Source: an uncultured Fidelibacterota bacterium
GTDB lineage: Bacteria > Fidelibacterota > Marinisomatia > Marinisomatales > TCS55
NCBI GenBank assembly: GCA_913062595.1
Contig: CAJXWT010000015.1
Location: 1-34,450, forward strand
Length of the DNA stretch: 34,450 nucleotides
Direction: 5' to 3'
The notes under the pieces are model-generated. The model did not search any database, was not told where the DNA came from, and was given only the letters and a program-made list of their open reading frames with translations. Shown here piece by piece: positions 33,674 to 34,450 of the stretch. A program made the translations under genes and the position numbers. Position 1 is the stretch's first letter. Every line of letters starts with the position of its first letter.

Positions 33674-34450
33674 ATGAACCAGCGATTTATTGTATCGCTA
33701 ATTCTCTTATTTTCGATCATAGTTTTTTCCCAATCTATTGCCCTTTCTCAACAAATTTTAATCACGGAGATCATGTATGATCTCGATGGAACAGATTCTC
33801 CCAACGAATTTGTAGAGATCTTTAATCCCTCCGAGACAGATTCTCTAAACATGGATGGATGGACCATTCGGGATCGTTCCAGCACAGATGCGCTTATTGA
33901 TAGTGGCTTTGGGCTCAAAATTCCACCCTTATCTTACGGGTTGATCATGGAAGGCGATTACTCTTTTGAAACAGGGATTTACAATTCGATTATCCCGGAG
34001 AATACGGTTTTGATCAAGGTAGATGATTCCAGTATTGGAAACGGACTCTCTGCATCCGATTCTCTTTTTCTTCAGGATTCCACGGGACAGATCATGGAAA
34101 TATTAGGCTGGGAAGACTGGGTTCAAGATGGATTTACATTGGAACGTTTGCGGTATCACTTGGGAAACAATCCATCGAATTGGGCACAAAGTTTGGATTC
34201 CCTGGGAACACCGGGATCGGTGAATTCAGTTTTACCAGATACCATTGATTTTGCAATTTTTAATCTCACATTATCTCCCTCCGTGATCACAAACATAGCC
34301 ACAACAACTTTATTGGGACAAGTTGTAAATGATGGGCTGAACACAGCAGAACCGGAAGTAAAAGTCTATGTGGATGGTGCATATTACACCAATGAATTTC
34401 CGGGAAATATTGCTGAATTAGATACAGTGGAATTTGAATTAGAGATTGGG
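33674..34450 (+). CDS. Lamin-tail-domain secreted protein, 3'-truncated
   Basis: The frame is open from the ATG at 33674 to the end of the window (259 codons). A signal peptide (QRFIVSLILLFSIIVFSQS) is followed by a lamin tail domain: ILITEIMYDLDGTDSPNEFV, EIFNPSETDSLNMDGWTIRD, then LKIPPLSYGLIMEG, FLQDSTGQIMEILGW and the NWAQSLDSLGTPGSVN end. From about 34210 a second domain begins (IDFAIFNLTLSPSVITNIAT, then VNDGLNTAEPEVKVYVDG) that looks CARDB-like. Such proteins are exported and often surface-attached in FCB bacteria. The start has no strong ribosome binding site. Confidence 0.85.
   Translation, partial: MNQRFIVSLILLFSIIVFSQSIALSQQILITEIMYDLDGTDSPNEFVEIFNPSETDSLNMDGWTIRDRSSTDALIDSGFGLKIPPLSYGLIMEGDYSFETGIYNSIIPENTVLIKVDDSSIGNGLSASDSLFLQDSTGQIMEILGWEDWVQDGFTLERLRYHLGNNPSNWAQSLDSLGTPGSVNSVLPDTIDFAIFNLTLSPSVITNIATTTLLGQVVNDGLNTAEPEVKVYVDGAYYTNEFPGNIAELDTVEFELEIG

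Overview
The window is a compact bacterial chromosome segment of moderate to low GC. The gene set suggests the Fibrobacterota-Chlorobiota-Bacteroidota (FCB) side of the tree, possibly a Candidatus Marinimicrobia-like lineage. The evidence is two large TonB-dependent receptors with N-terminal carboxypeptidase-regulatory-like domains and a C-terminal Phe, a DUF5916 outer-membrane protein, PEGA and LysM envelope proteins, a lamin-tail-domain secreted protein, and sparse use of Shine-Dalgarno sites. This placement is inferred from gene content, not from a phylogeny. There is no transposase, integrase, phage structural gene or CRISPR array.

Left part (1-10171): a 5'-truncated MltD-like lytic transglycosylase with LysM repeats, then a TonB-dependent receptor. 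Facing them is a two-gene unit of a DUF3228 protein and a polytopic membrane protein of unknown function. Next come gpmA (glycolysis), a convergent YVTN beta-propeller lipoprotein with Met-rich segments, a fused ATP sulfurylase/APS kinase making PAPS, and a small DUF971 protein. A tRNA-Val(CAC) follows at 10240-10313.

Middle part (10314-24293): a 296-bp non-coding stretch with several competing inverted repeats leads into an AT-rich gene for an exported protein built from three copies of a ~170-residue glycine-rich unit. Next is an overlapping pair of membrane proteins. The first carries a duplicated D-x2-WH-x3-G-x-D-x(3,4)-SPPH motif, and the second has an exported part with repeated HxHP-type histidine motifs. 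I consider this pair the best candidate for an undescribed system, plausibly metal- or haem-linked. Then follow a gluconokinase/gluconate permease operon, a DUF5916 protein, mutM (Fpg), a YwqK-like repeat protein, a SRAP (YedK/HMCES-like) protein and a second TonB receptor with a strong ribosome binding site and a clear terminator.

Right part (24349-32599, minus strand): eight tightly packed genes reading toward that same terminator: deoxynucleoside kinase, a divergent beta-type DNA methyltransferase, yqeY, cvpA, dnaG, two paralogous envelope proteins (N-terminal domain plus PEGA, one with an inserted peptidoglycan-binding domain), and an exported protein with a long Ala/Lys/Glu helix. The operon thus runs from DNA precursor supply and replication priming into cell-envelope proteins. 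At the right edge, arsC (thioredoxin-type) overlaps an exported hypothetical protein, followed by a lamin-tail-domain protein that runs off the window.
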